Below are positions 25,225 through 33,058 of a stretch of DNA of 64,000 nt, in pieces. How positions within the stretch are numbered: position 1 is the first letter of the stretch; each line of letters begins with the position of its first letter. The DNA is taken from contig JAZKJV010011400.1 of NCBI GenBank assembly GCA_037367405.1, positions 4,834,501 through 4,898,500 on the forward strand. The letters run 5' to 3'. Position numbers and translations under genes: made by a program. This stretch comes from Ottelia alismoides. Its lineage: Eukaryota; Streptophyta; Magnoliopsida; Alismatales; Hydrocharitaceae. Under the pieces are notes generated by a model. The model saw only the letters and a program-made list of their open reading frames with translations. It had not been told where the DNA came from and searched no databases.

Positions 25225-25704
25225 ATGAAACGGTTTCGTGATCGTAAGACACTGCTTCTATGTTCAATTATTGTGGTACTGGCATCGACCAACCTCTATA
25301 CAATCTGGGGTGTTCGCCGCGGAGCACATGCATCGCGAGAGTTGAGTGCATCTCCTAAACTCTTGCCGCTGGAAGTTGCTTGCCGGCCTGTAGCGGAAGC
25401 CGCGAATGCAGAAGTGCTCACTGTGCACTGCTCGCTGGCCAATCCAACCCAAGACGATTTGCAACGTGCGACGCTGACTTTGAAGGACGTCGCGAACGCT
25501 ACGCTCGTGGAAGCGAATTTCGCTCCCAAGATAAATCCAGACGGCTCGCTTGAATGGGATGTCGGTGTGTTGCCCTCCAAGCAGAAGTTTGAAGTGTTCG
25601 TGACCATGCGACGCACAAATGCTCAGCCCATTTCCGCATGGCTGACTGGCAAATCCGATGGTTCACCGATCGTGACGACGCCTTTGGTTGAAACTCTGAA
25701 TTGA
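25225..25704 (+). CDS. Hypothetical membrane-anchored protein with Ig-like domain
   Basis: A 159-residue protein with an N-terminal membrane anchor (TLLLCSIIVVLASTNLYTIWGV) after a basic start. The rest resembles an all-beta, CARDB/DUF11-type fold (LTVHCSLANPTQDDLQRATLTLKDV, LEWDVGVLPSKQKFEVFVTM). AGGAG lies upstream of the ATG at 25225. The function is unknown; it would sit outside the cytoplasmic membrane. Confidence 0.5.
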   Translation: MKRFRDRKTLLLCSIIVVLASTNLYTIWGVRRGAHASRELSASPKLLPLEVACRPVAEAANAEVLTVHCSLANPTQDDLQRATLTLKDVANATLVEANFAPKINPDGSLEWDVGVLPSKQKFEVFVTMRRTNAQPISAWLTGKSDGSPIVTTPLVETLN

Positions 25705-25764
25705 AGTGGTGATTTGCGCGTCGATGGCTGGTGTTCGTCGCCCAGGGCAAGGTAATGGCAGTCC

Positions 25765-26274
25765 ATGGCATGGCATGATTCCATCGCAAAACTTGTAAAT
25801 GACGCCCTTGCATTGACCGGTAAACCGGAGCGGACGACTGATCGCACTCGCATTTCAATTGAACTGGCTGTGTTAACGGCGCGTGAATCTGGTTCGCCGC
25901 TAGTCGATTCGCGACACTTGCTTTGTGGATTGATGCGTGAAGGCAATGGAGTCGCTTTTCACGTCTTGAATCAATTGGGTTTGACTTGCGAACGACTTGA
26001 TCAAGCGGTGGCGCGTGGGCTCGATACTAGTGGAAGCTCCTTGCCTGGGCTGGACGACGACTTGACGGTAGCACTAGATGGATGCTGGAGCTTGGCGACT
26101 TCTCTGCACCATAACTTTATCGGCACTGAGCACTTGTTACTGGGAATGGTCAGCGCTCAAACAAGAGCACTCGAGCTTCTGCAGCAACTTGGCGTCGAGG
26201 GCGGCGTAGTAAGCACGGAGATCCGACAACTGATTGGTGCACCCGCTTATGGATTCTCTCGTCGGACAAAGTGA
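25765..26274 (+). CDS. Stand-alone Clp N-terminal domain protein
   Basis: A 169-residue protein holding two Clp_N repeats: SRHLLCGLMREGNGVAFHVLNQLG near 50-75 and GTEHLLLGMVSAQTRALELLQQLG near 118-145. There is no AAA+ domain after it; the frame ends 13 bp before the next start. In ClpA/ClpC this double repeat binds adaptors and substrates, so the protein may work as an adaptor or competitor for a Clp ATPase; that is inference. Confidence 0.75.
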   Translation: MAWHDSIAKLVNDALALTGKPERTTDRTRISIELAVLTARESGSPLVDSRHLLCGLMREGNGVAFHVLNQLGLTCERLDQAVARGLDTSGSSLPGLDDDLTVALDGCWSLATSLHHNFIGTEHLLLGMVSAQTRALELLQQLGVEGGVVSTEIRQLIGAPAYGFSRRTK

Positions 26275-26287
26275 CTGGAGTATGGTG

Positions 26288-26809
26288 ATGCAAATCGATC
26301 CACCGGCGTTTCCGGTTGGCCCCTATGCTCCGCCCGCGGGAGTGACTGATGAAATGCGTCGAGACTGGATTAGGGACCTGGCGCAGCTTCCTACACAACT
26401 CCGGGAGGCCGTCGAAGGACTGACAGACTCACGGCTTGGCATGAAGTATCGCAACTGGACAATCCGGCAAATTGTGCATCACGTCGCTGATAGCCATGTG
26501 AACAGCTACATACGCTTCAAATGGACGCTTACGGAAGACACACCAACAATCAAGGCCTACGACGAAGGCCTTTGGTCGGACCTGCCCGAATCCCGGACTG
26601 GACCTATCACTCCATCGCTGCATTTACTCGATGGGCTTCACTCGCGGTGGTGTCAACTCTTGACGACGCTTACGCCGCAAGATTTCGAGCGAGCCTTTGT
26701 CCATCCAGAAACCAGTGCAACGATCACCCTGAATTCGGCGTTGTCGTACTATGTATGGCACGGGAGACATCACACGGGACAGATTCTCTGGTTGTGTGCT
26801 AGATCGTGA
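26288..26809 (+). CDS. DinB/YfiT-family metal-dependent (thiol transferase-like) protein
   Basis: About 173 residues from the ATG at 26288, nine bases after CTGGAG; upstream ATGs overlap the ribosome site or the preceding gene. It begins with the family's proline-rich segment (PPAFPVGPYAPP). WTIRQIVHHVADSHVNSYIRFK and the C-terminal WHGRHHTGQI supply the His ligands of the DinB four-helix bundle. YfiT/BstA relatives are bacillithiol S-transferases. The exact substrate here is not shown. Confidence 0.8.
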   Translation: MQIDPPAFPVGPYAPPAGVTDEMRRDWIRDLAQLPTQLREAVEGLTDSRLGMKYRNWTIRQIVHHVADSHVNSYIRFKWTLTEDTPTIKAYDEGLWSDLPESRTGPITPSLHLLDGLHSRWCQLLTTLTPQDFERAFVHPETSATITLNSALSYYVWHGRHHTGQILWLCARS

Positions 26810-27222
26810 GGCGAGCCTTGCACAGCCATCGAAAAAAACGGTTCACGCAACCCATGTGAGTACAAGACGCTTGACTCTCACTCGTGAAGATCGGATCTAA
26901 GCACTTGAGTGAAATTTTTTCGGGTCAAAGGCACATACTAGAGCCCCGGATCTGGTCGTGAAAAGTATTGAACTAAAAAGCGTAACCGCTTCGACTAACG
27001 GATACATGCGAAGCTATGTTTGGCTGCCTGGCCGTAATCACTTGCTGCCAGACGCAAGTCCAAAGTGCACAACAGCCGGTTTGATTTCTAGCTTGGCTAA
27101 CTGCGTCTGCGTCTGCGTCTGCGTCGAGTATGATTAGGAGTAGGAGTAGGAGTAGTCTGTTCTTAACCGAACGCATCTCGCGTCAGCCCGCTCATGCGTG
27201 TCATTTGTCCTTCAGGATTTAC
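26810..27222. repeat. Gene-free gap with two hexamer microsatellites
   Basis: CTGCGT is repeated four times at 27101-27124 and TAGGAG about three times at 27135-27155, just upstream of the next start. Nothing else in this gap is recognisable. Confidence 0.75.
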
Positions 27223-27759
27223 ATGGAGAATCCATACGCAACGAAGTCGCTCAGTGGCACGTCCGCTTCGAAATCTTGGCGCCCCACCAAAGCATTGATT
27301 GTTCTGATTTCAATCGCGGTGATTGTCGCAAACTACGCGACCGCGACGACTGTTCCGCGCGAACTCTGGGACGTGTTTATCCACGTGGTGTTTCTTATTA
27401 CACCCGTTTCACTTCTTGTCCATATACCTAGGCTAACGGCATGGTCCGGTGAGGCAGCGCCGTCGAGCACACGCTGGTGGCTGGTCGCTCTACTGCTTAT
27501 TCCTGCTTCATTCTGGCTGTCGATTAGCCCCTACTTTTCGACCAACCCTTATGAAGGGTTTGTTGTTATGAATCGGTTCTTCGGCCCGTACGGCTGGGTG
27601 CTTTGGACGTGGTTGATCGCACTTGGCTTACTGCCGTTTCTTGAATTGATTCCGGTATTACGACGGTCTCGAGTAACGATGACCTTGTTGTCCTTGACTG
27701 CAATCGGCTGCCACATCCACAATGCATACTGGATTTGGTGGATCTGTCATGTTCAATAG
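27223..27759 (+). CDS. Hypothetical multi-pass membrane protein
   Basis: About 178 residues from the ATG at 27223, beginning MENPYATKSLSG; Asn-Pro-Tyr near the start is common in planctomycete membrane proteins. Five or so hydrophobic helices are visible (LIVLISIAVIVANYA, VFIHVVFLITPVSLLV, WWLVALLLIPASFWL, WVLWTWLIALGLLPFL, MTLLSLTAIGCHIHNAYWIWW). The upstream in-frame extension comes from a hexamer repeat and is not favoured. No function assigned. Confidence 0.6.
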   Translation: MENPYATKSLSGTSASKSWRPTKALIVLISIAVIVANYATATTVPRELWDVFIHVVFLITPVSLLVHIPRLTAWSGEAAPSSTRWWLVALLLIPASFWLSISPYFSTNPYEGFVVMNRFFGPYGWVLWTWLIALGLLPFLELIPVLRRSRVTMTLLSLTAIGCHIHNAYWIWWICHVQ

Positions 27760-27806
27760 CGTAAGAAACCGTTGTCTCGCCTGCATCTTGGCTGTACTGT
27801 GAAGCA

Positions 27807-27975
27807 CTCGTTTAACCCGCAGCCGCAGGCGAGGCGCCGCAGGAAACCGCTCAAGCAGACCGTATAGCCTCTGAAGGAGAGGCCGCCTGAGGATTGCCTA
27901 TTTCGCTTAGGCAGATTACCTCTGCGTCCAAGCCATGTGCTCCGATTCCTCGCCTTCGGCTACGGGTTAAACGAG
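27807..27975. repeat. R4 inverted-repeat element
   Basis: Ends are CTCGTTTAACCCG at the left and CGGGTTAAACGAG at the right; the inner flanks AGCCGCAGGCGAGG and CCTCGCCTTCGGCT also pair. The ~170-bp size and terminal inverted repeats resemble a non-autonomous mobile element. It occupies most of the gap between the membrane protein gene and the hppA terminator. Confidence 0.75.
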
Positions 27976-28010
27976 CTTTGGACACACAAGGCTCCCTTCG
28001 AGATTGGGTG

Positions 28011-28049
28011 AAAGCAAAGCCCGCCGGCCGTTGGAACGGCCGACGGGCT
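28011..28049 (-). terminator. Rho-independent terminator of hppA
   Basis: On the minus strand a 15-bp near-perfect GC-rich stem (28018-28049, loop CC) is followed by TTTGCTTT. It lies about 40 bases past the hppA stop. Confidence 0.88.
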
Positions 28050-28090
28050 GATAACCGCTGCTGCGTCTGGACCAGGGTGGTTCGGACGCA

Positions 28091-30625
28091 CTACTTCTTG
28101 ATGCGCATGCCGTAGAAGCTGCGATGAATAAAGATCAGGGCGAGCAAGAAGAAGCCAAGTGCCAGCCAATTGGTAGCGTTGGAGCCGTATTCGCGGCCCA
28201 GTTCAACAGCCAGTTCGACAGCCAGCAATCCGAACAGCGTGGTGAACTTGATGACCGGGTTCAAAGCGACTGAGGATGTATCTTTGAACGGGTCGCCGAC
28301 GGTATCACCCACGACGGTGGCAGCATGCAAGTCGGTTCCTTTGGCTTTCAATTCGACTTCAACGATCTTCTTGGCATTGTCCCAAGCACCACCGGCGTTG
28401 GCCATGAAGATGGCCTGGTACAAGCCGAAGATGGCGATCGAAACCAGGTAGCCGATGAAGAAGTAAGGCTCCAGGAAAGCGAAGGCCAAAGTCACGAAGA
28501 AGACTGCCAGGAAGATGTTGACCATGCCAGCCTGGGCATACTGGGTGCAAATACCGACGACGCGCTTGCTGTCTTCGACCGAAGCTCGCGTGGTACCTTC
28601 CAGTTTGATGTTCTCCTTGATGAACTCGACGGCCCGGTGAGCGCCGGTGGTTACCGCTTGGATTGATGCACCGGTAAACCAGTAGATGATGGCTCCACCG
28701 CTGATCAAACCCAGCATGAACGGGGCGTGCAACAAGGACAGCTTGTCCAAGTCCTGAGTCAAGCCGTGCGTTAGACCCATGATGATCGAGAAGATCATCG
28801 TGGTCGCACCCACCACGGCGGTACCGATCAGCACAGGCTTGGCGGTCGCTTTAAACGTATTGCCCGCTCCATCGTTTTCTTCCAGCAAGTGTTTGGCCCG
28901 TTCGAACTTGACGTCGATGCCAAAGTCACGCTTGATTTCAGACTCGACGTTGGGAACATCTTCGATCAGGGAGAGCTCATACACGCTCTGGGCGTTGTCA
29001 GTCACTGGGCCATAACTGTCGACGGCGATCGTTACCGGTCCCATTCCCAGGAACCCGAAGGCGACCAGGCCGAAGGCAAACACAGCCGGAGCGGCCATGA
29101 TCGCATCCAGCCCAGTAGGTGTACCGCGGCCGATTTCGGTTACGCCGTAGGCGACGGCCATCAGGATTACGATACCCAGTCCCAACCAGAAGCACGAGAA
29201 ATTACCAGCCACCAGACCAGAGAGAATGTTCAGCGAGGAACCGCCTTGCTCGGACGATGAGACCACTTCCCGCACGTGTTTGGATTCAGTCGAGGTAAAG
29301 ACTTTGACCAGTTCAGGAATCACGGCACCGGCGAGCGTACCGCAGGAGATGATGGTCGAAAGCTTCCACCACAGCGTAGAGTTGTCGCTCAGCGAAGGAA
29401 TCACTAGCCACGATACGATATAGGTCATCACGATCGAAACGATCGAAGTGATCCAGACCAGGCGGGTCAGCGGCATCTCGAAGTTCATCTCTTCGGAAGT
29501 CGCGAATTGCTTGCTGGTCATATTCTCGTTGATGAAGTAGGCGGCGGCCGAAGCGACCACCATCATGATGCGCATCACGAAGATCCACACCAGCAGTTGG
29601 ACTTGCAGGGTTTCGAAATTCAAGCCGGCTGTCTTTTCGTTAACGGCTAGCAGAATGAAGGTGATCAAGGCCACGCCGGTGACCCCGTAGGTTTCAAAAC
29701 CGTCGGCGCTAGGTCCGACTGAGTCGCCCGCATTGTCACCGGTGCAGTCAGCGATCACACCTGGGTTACGAGCGTCGTCTTCTTTGATCTTGAAGACGAT
29801 CTTCATCAAGTCCGCGCCGATGTCTGCAATCTTGGTAAAGATCCCGCCAGCGATACGCAGGGCTGCGGCGCCGAGGCTCTCACCGATCGCAAACCCGATG
29901 AAGCAGGGGCCCGCATACTCGCGCGGCACAAACAGCAAGATGAAGAGCATGATCAACAGTTCGACGCTGATCAGCATCATACCGATACTCATCCCAGCCT
30001 TCAGCGGAATGGCGTAGATCGGATAAGGCAAGCCTCGGAGGCTGGCAAAGGCGGTGCGTGAATTGGCAAAGGTGTTGACGCGGATACCGAACCAGGCGAC
30101 GCCGTAGCTGCCCAGAATACCGATGATGCTAAAGAGCAAGATTATGCCCACACGCTGATTCTCGAAATTCAGCAGCAGTTTGAAATAAATGACAATGACC
30201 GCGGCAATCGCGATCCATAGCATGCCAATAAAGATGCCTTGTTTGAGCAGGTATGTCTTGCAGGTTTCATAGATCAAGTCCGAGATGTCGCGCATGCTTT
30301 GATGCACCGGCAGGTTCTTGAGCTGCGAGTAGATCACCATGCCGAAGACCAGTCCCAGCCCACTAATGATCAGGCCGGCAAATAGCAGCGTGCGGCCATC
30401 CAAGCCGCCGAGGAACTTGACTTGCGAGAGATCGGGCAGAACCAGATTCGCTTCGCCTCCAGGCCGATGGACCGGTTCGGCAGGTGCCGCCGCCGCAGCG
30501 GCTGGCTCTGGCGTGGCAGCATCCTGAGCCAGTGCCAGGGTATCGAAACTCCAGTAACTGATGAGTCCTACCAAGAGGGCCAACATCCACCGACTGAGCA
30601 TCTGAGGTGGTTTCATGGGATCCAT
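28091..30625 (-). CDS. hppA: Membrane-bound proton/sodium-translocating pyrophosphatase
   Basis: An 844-residue multi-helix pump that hydrolyses pyrophosphate to move H+ or Na+ across the membrane. Hallmarks are IADIGADLMK, the acidic pyrophosphate/Mg site IADCTGDNAGDSVGPSADGFE and the late segment VVGDTVGDPFKDTSS. The sequence GNTFKATAK has Lys where K+-dependent enzymes have Ala (GNTTA), which points to the K+-independent, probably H+-pumping class. It has an N-terminal signal-like helix plus an Ala/Pro-rich segment before the core, making it longer than the usual ~700 residues. The true start could be the second Met (30616). Confidence 0.93.
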   Translation of the reverse strand: MDPMKPPQMLSRWMLALLVGLISYWSFDTLALAQDAATPEPAAAAAAPAEPVHRPGGEANLVLPDLSQVKFLGGLDGRTLLFAGLIISGLGLVFGMVIYSQLKNLPVHQSMRDISDLIYETCKTYLLKQGIFIGMLWIAIAAVIVIYFKLLLNFENQRVGIILLFSIIGILGSYGVAWFGIRVNTFANSRTAFASLRGLPYPIYAIPLKAGMSIGMMLISVELLIMLFILLFVPREYAGPCFIGFAIGESLGAAALRIAGGIFTKIADIGADLMKIVFKIKEDDARNPGVIADCTGDNAGDSVGPSADGFETYGVTGVALITFILLAVNEKTAGLNFETLQVQLLVWIFVMRIMMVVASAAAYFINENMTSKQFATSEEMNFEMPLTRLVWITSIVSIVMTYIVSWLVIPSLSDNSTLWWKLSTIISCGTLAGAVIPELVKVFTSTESKHVREVVSSSEQGGSSLNILSGLVAGNFSCFWLGLGIVILMAVAYGVTEIGRGTPTGLDAIMAAPAVFAFGLVAFGFLGMGPVTIAVDSYGPVTDNAQSVYELSLIEDVPNVESEIKRDFGIDVKFERAKHLLEENDGAGNTFKATAKPVLIGTAVVGATTMIFSIIMGLTHGLTQDLDKLSLLHAPFMLGLISGGAIIYWFTGASIQAVTTGAHRAVEFIKENIKLEGTTRASVEDSKRVVGICTQYAQAGMVNIFLAVFFVTLAFAFLEPYFFIGYLVSIAIFGLYQAIFMANAGGAWDNAKKIVEVELKAKGTDLHAATVVGDTVGDPFKDTSSVALNPVIKFTTLFGLLAVELAVELGREYGSNATNWLALGFFLLALIFIHRSFYGMRIKK

Positions 30626-30791
30626 ACTCTTTCCAAGGTGTTGCAGGGGCCAAGAAAACAGGGAGTGTAGTTTAAAGAATCTAAATCGCGTTTCCAGCCC
30701 CCAAAACGAATCTTAGGGCAGTTCGCCACCCTTAAAAAAATACTACGGGGTGAAATCGTTCCCCAGTCTCTTGGGCGGGCACGACAAGCTA

Positions 30792-31173
30792 GGTAGCCAC
30801 CGTCGCCAGACGGTGGATGCGAAACTCCAAGTTTCCTACCGCTTGGCAGTTTTGATGTTGCGCCTTTTCGCAGGTAACCTCTCCCGGCGCAGAGGTCGTC
30901 CAGCTTTTCCCAAACGCAGGGAGGGCGAGGTTCCACCCGAGCCTTGAGCACGGGGCGCGGTAGCGGTCCCGTTGAAATCTAGTTACGAATCATCGGCAGT
31001 GTGAGAGATGAGCGTCCGCAGGCGGCCATGGTGCGGGGCCTTGATGCCAATGAGTCTTGTGCGGCGGGGCAGAACGAAGGCTCAGCATGAGCTTCGCCCT
31101 CCCTTGGCCTGTCGGCCGCCGGGAGAGGTGGCACAAAAACGCGCAACATCAAAACTTGGCAGCGGTGGTTACG
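30792..31173. repeat. Triple-nested R3/R2/R1 element
   Basis: Outer R3 arms (GTAGCCACCG at 30793; GCGGTGGTTAC ending 31172) enclose R2-type arms (AACCTCTCCCGGCG near 30878; GCCGGGAGAGGT near 31119). These enclose a complete R1 element (30919-31103, copy e) in place of the usual R2 core. The shared spacer GGCAGTTTTGATGTTG recurs inverted near 31150. This explains the 30626-31190 gap. Confidence 0.8.
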
Positions 31174-31190
31174 AATGATACTTGCCGGTA

Positions 31191-31220
31191 CAAAAAATAA
31201 CGCGGGCAAGAGTGCCCGCG
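31191..31220 (-). terminator. Rho-independent terminator of the 549-residue PQQ gene
   Basis: On the minus strand CGCGGGCA and TGCCCGCG form an 8-bp stem with a four-base loop, followed by TTATTTTTT. A related GAGTGCCCGCGCTAC copy lies at about 31244-31258. Confidence 0.9.
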
Positions 31221-31269
31221 CTACTAATGCGTGCGGGCTGAATGAGTGCCCGCGCTACGATGGATGGCT

Positions 31270-32919
31270 TTAGTTGCTCGGTTCGCTTTGCGCGCCTTCG
31301 GCAATCGCGTAGATGCGGTTGCGGTTAGCGATGTACAGCGTGTCGTTAGCGGCCACGGGGGTGGTGAAGACCGCGCTGTCCATGTTGAACTCGTTGATCT
31401 TCTCCATCTTGTCCGACAACTTGAAGATAGCCACTTCGCCTTCATCGTCGGTGATATAGACGCGGTCTTCGACAATCAGTGGCGAAGCCCACGAGGCGGC
31501 GAACATGTCGTAGGTCCAGTGCGGCTTGCCAGTCTTGGCGTCCAAGCAATGGAACATGCCGCTGAAGTCAGCTACGAACAGCAGATTGTTCTTGATAGCC
31601 ACGGTGCCACAGGTGCGGTGCATGGTCTTGGGGAAGTCCTCGGGATCTTCGCCCATGTAGTGCCAAACAGCCGCCGAGTTGGGATTGTCACGCTGGAAAT
31701 CTCCGTCCTTGGCAACCATGGCTTGCAGACGCTTATGAGCAATCGGCTTGTCGGGTGACTTGGCATTGAACACCTGAGTCGGGCTGACGTCGCCGCGCTT
31801 GGTGGGATCGATGCACCACAGGTGACCGTTGCCTTCGCCGTGCTCGGGGTCTTCGCCGACGGCCACATAAACCAGGCCATCATAGATCACTGGCGTGGCG
31901 ATCACGTGGTTGCGAGTCGCCGAGCCGCCCAAGACGTAAATCGAGTCCTTGGGGTTGCAGTCAAACTTCCACAGCAGTTTGCTCTTGCCGTTTTCGCCAG
32001 CCGGATCAAAGCTGTACAGCCAGCCATCTCCGCTACCGAAGATAACTTGTGCCTGGCCACCCAGTATGCCATAGGCTGGCGATGACCACTGACCGTGCAG
32101 CACATTGGCACCTGGCGAGTTATCCGTCCACAGGACTTTGCCCGTCTCGCGGCTCATCGCAATAAAGCTAGGCGCGTTGCTAGCTGGCAGATTGACGTGG
32201 CCTTCATCGACGCCGTTGGAAGTGTTGACAAACAGCATGTCGCCGGCGCAAGTCACTGAGCAACTGCACATATTGTGCTGGGATACGCCCAGTTGCTTCA
32301 TCATGTCGACTTTCCAAATCACGTCGGCTTCGTCTTTGTTCTCGTTGGGTTCACCCTTGATCCCATCGTTCTCGCCGTCATGGAAGCCCTGGGTGTCCAA
32401 GCAGACGACTTCGCCGCGATTGGTGACGTACCACAGTTTTTCGCCATCGACCAGCGGCGCAGCGCAAACACCTTGGTCAGGCCAATCATGCACGCGTCCG
32501 GTGGGCAGTTTTTCATTGCTATGCTGCCACAAGAACTTGCCATCTTTCTCCGAGAAACAAACCAGGCAGCCCAAGTCGACCGTGGCCGGATATCGTTTGA
32601 GGTACCCGTGTCCGTTGTTGGTGCCCACATACACCTGGCCGTTGGCCACGACCGGGTTGCCGTAAGTTTCCGATCCCAACGCGGCTGACCATTTGACGTT
32701 CTTGCCCGATTCGACATCCCATTCGGTCGGGATGTTCTTGGCGTCGGGCGTGTTGTTGCGCAACGACGAACCCATGAACTGGGGCCAATCCTTGGGACCG
32801 ACTTGCAGTTCCTTGATCAGCTTGAGCGCCTCGCCGGTCGGATCGTACTGCGCTTGCAGCCAAGGGCTGGAGGCTGTCGTCGCCAAGCCAAGGCACAGAG
32901 AAAGCCAAATTCTTCGCAT
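31270..32919 (-). CDS. Secreted PQQ-like beta-propeller protein
   Basis: A 549-residue protein with a signal peptide (MRRIWLSLCLGLATTASSPWLQAQ). After a DWPQFMGSSLRN motif come repeated propeller blades (GNPVVANGQVYVGTNNG, CLDTQGF, CFSEKDGKFLWQH, CLDAKTGKPHWTY). Blade motifs of this type form PQQ-dehydrogenase/BamB-like eight-bladed propellers, but the catalytic Ca/PQQ ligands are not evident, so an enzyme role is not claimed. It is probably periplasmic or outer-surface. It is one of three such genes within 7 kb. Confidence 0.88.
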   Translation of the reverse strand: MRRIWLSLCLGLATTASSPWLQAQYDPTGEALKLIKELQVGPKDWPQFMGSSLRNNTPDAKNIPTEWDVESGKNVKWSAALGSETYGNPVVANGQVYVGTNNGHGYLKRYPATVDLGCLVCFSEKDGKFLWQHSNEKLPTGRVHDWPDQGVCAAPLVDGEKLWYVTNRGEVVCLDTQGFHDGENDGIKGEPNENKDEADVIWKVDMMKQLGVSQHNMCSCSVTCAGDMLFVNTSNGVDEGHVNLPASNAPSFIAMSRETGKVLWTDNSPGANVLHGQWSSPAYGILGGQAQVIFGSGDGWLYSFDPAGENGKSKLLWKFDCNPKDSIYVLGGSATRNHVIATPVIYDGLVYVAVGEDPEHGEGNGHLWCIDPTKRGDVSPTQVFNAKSPDKPIAHKRLQAMVAKDGDFQRDNPNSAAVWHYMGEDPEDFPKTMHRTCGTVAIKNNLLFVADFSGMFHCLDAKTGKPHWTYDMFAASWASPLIVEDRVYITDDEGEVAIFKLSDKMEKINEFNMDSAVFTTPVAANDTLYIANRNRIYAIAEGAQSEPSN

Positions 32920-32974
32920 GTTTGTTAACCTGGATTTGTGATTGTGTGTTTAAGGTTGGCAGATGGGTGAGTTG

Positions 32975-33052
32975 ATTTGAGGATTTGAAGATTTGAAGAT
33001 TTGCGATTTGAAGATTTCAAATTTCAAATTTCAAATTTCAAACTTCTCACTT
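32975..33052. repeat. Low-complexity GATTTGAA/TTTCAAA tract
   Basis: About ten units of GATTTGAA-type repeat turn into AAATTTC repeats near 33013, so the tract folds on itself. It lies between two PQQ genes, just past the stop of the second. A related tract is at 63955-64000. Confidence 0.8.
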
Positions 33053-33058
33053 CGCACT

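Noticed and set aside
24636..27759. Possible antiphage defence island
   Set aside because: No nuclease, TIR, reverse transcriptase, restriction or other defence domain is recognisable in the small genes.
31202..31258. Tandem GAGTGCCCGCGCTAC copies as a mobile element end
   Set aside because: The first copy is explained by a good terminator with a T-run; the second is a short duplicate without other element features.
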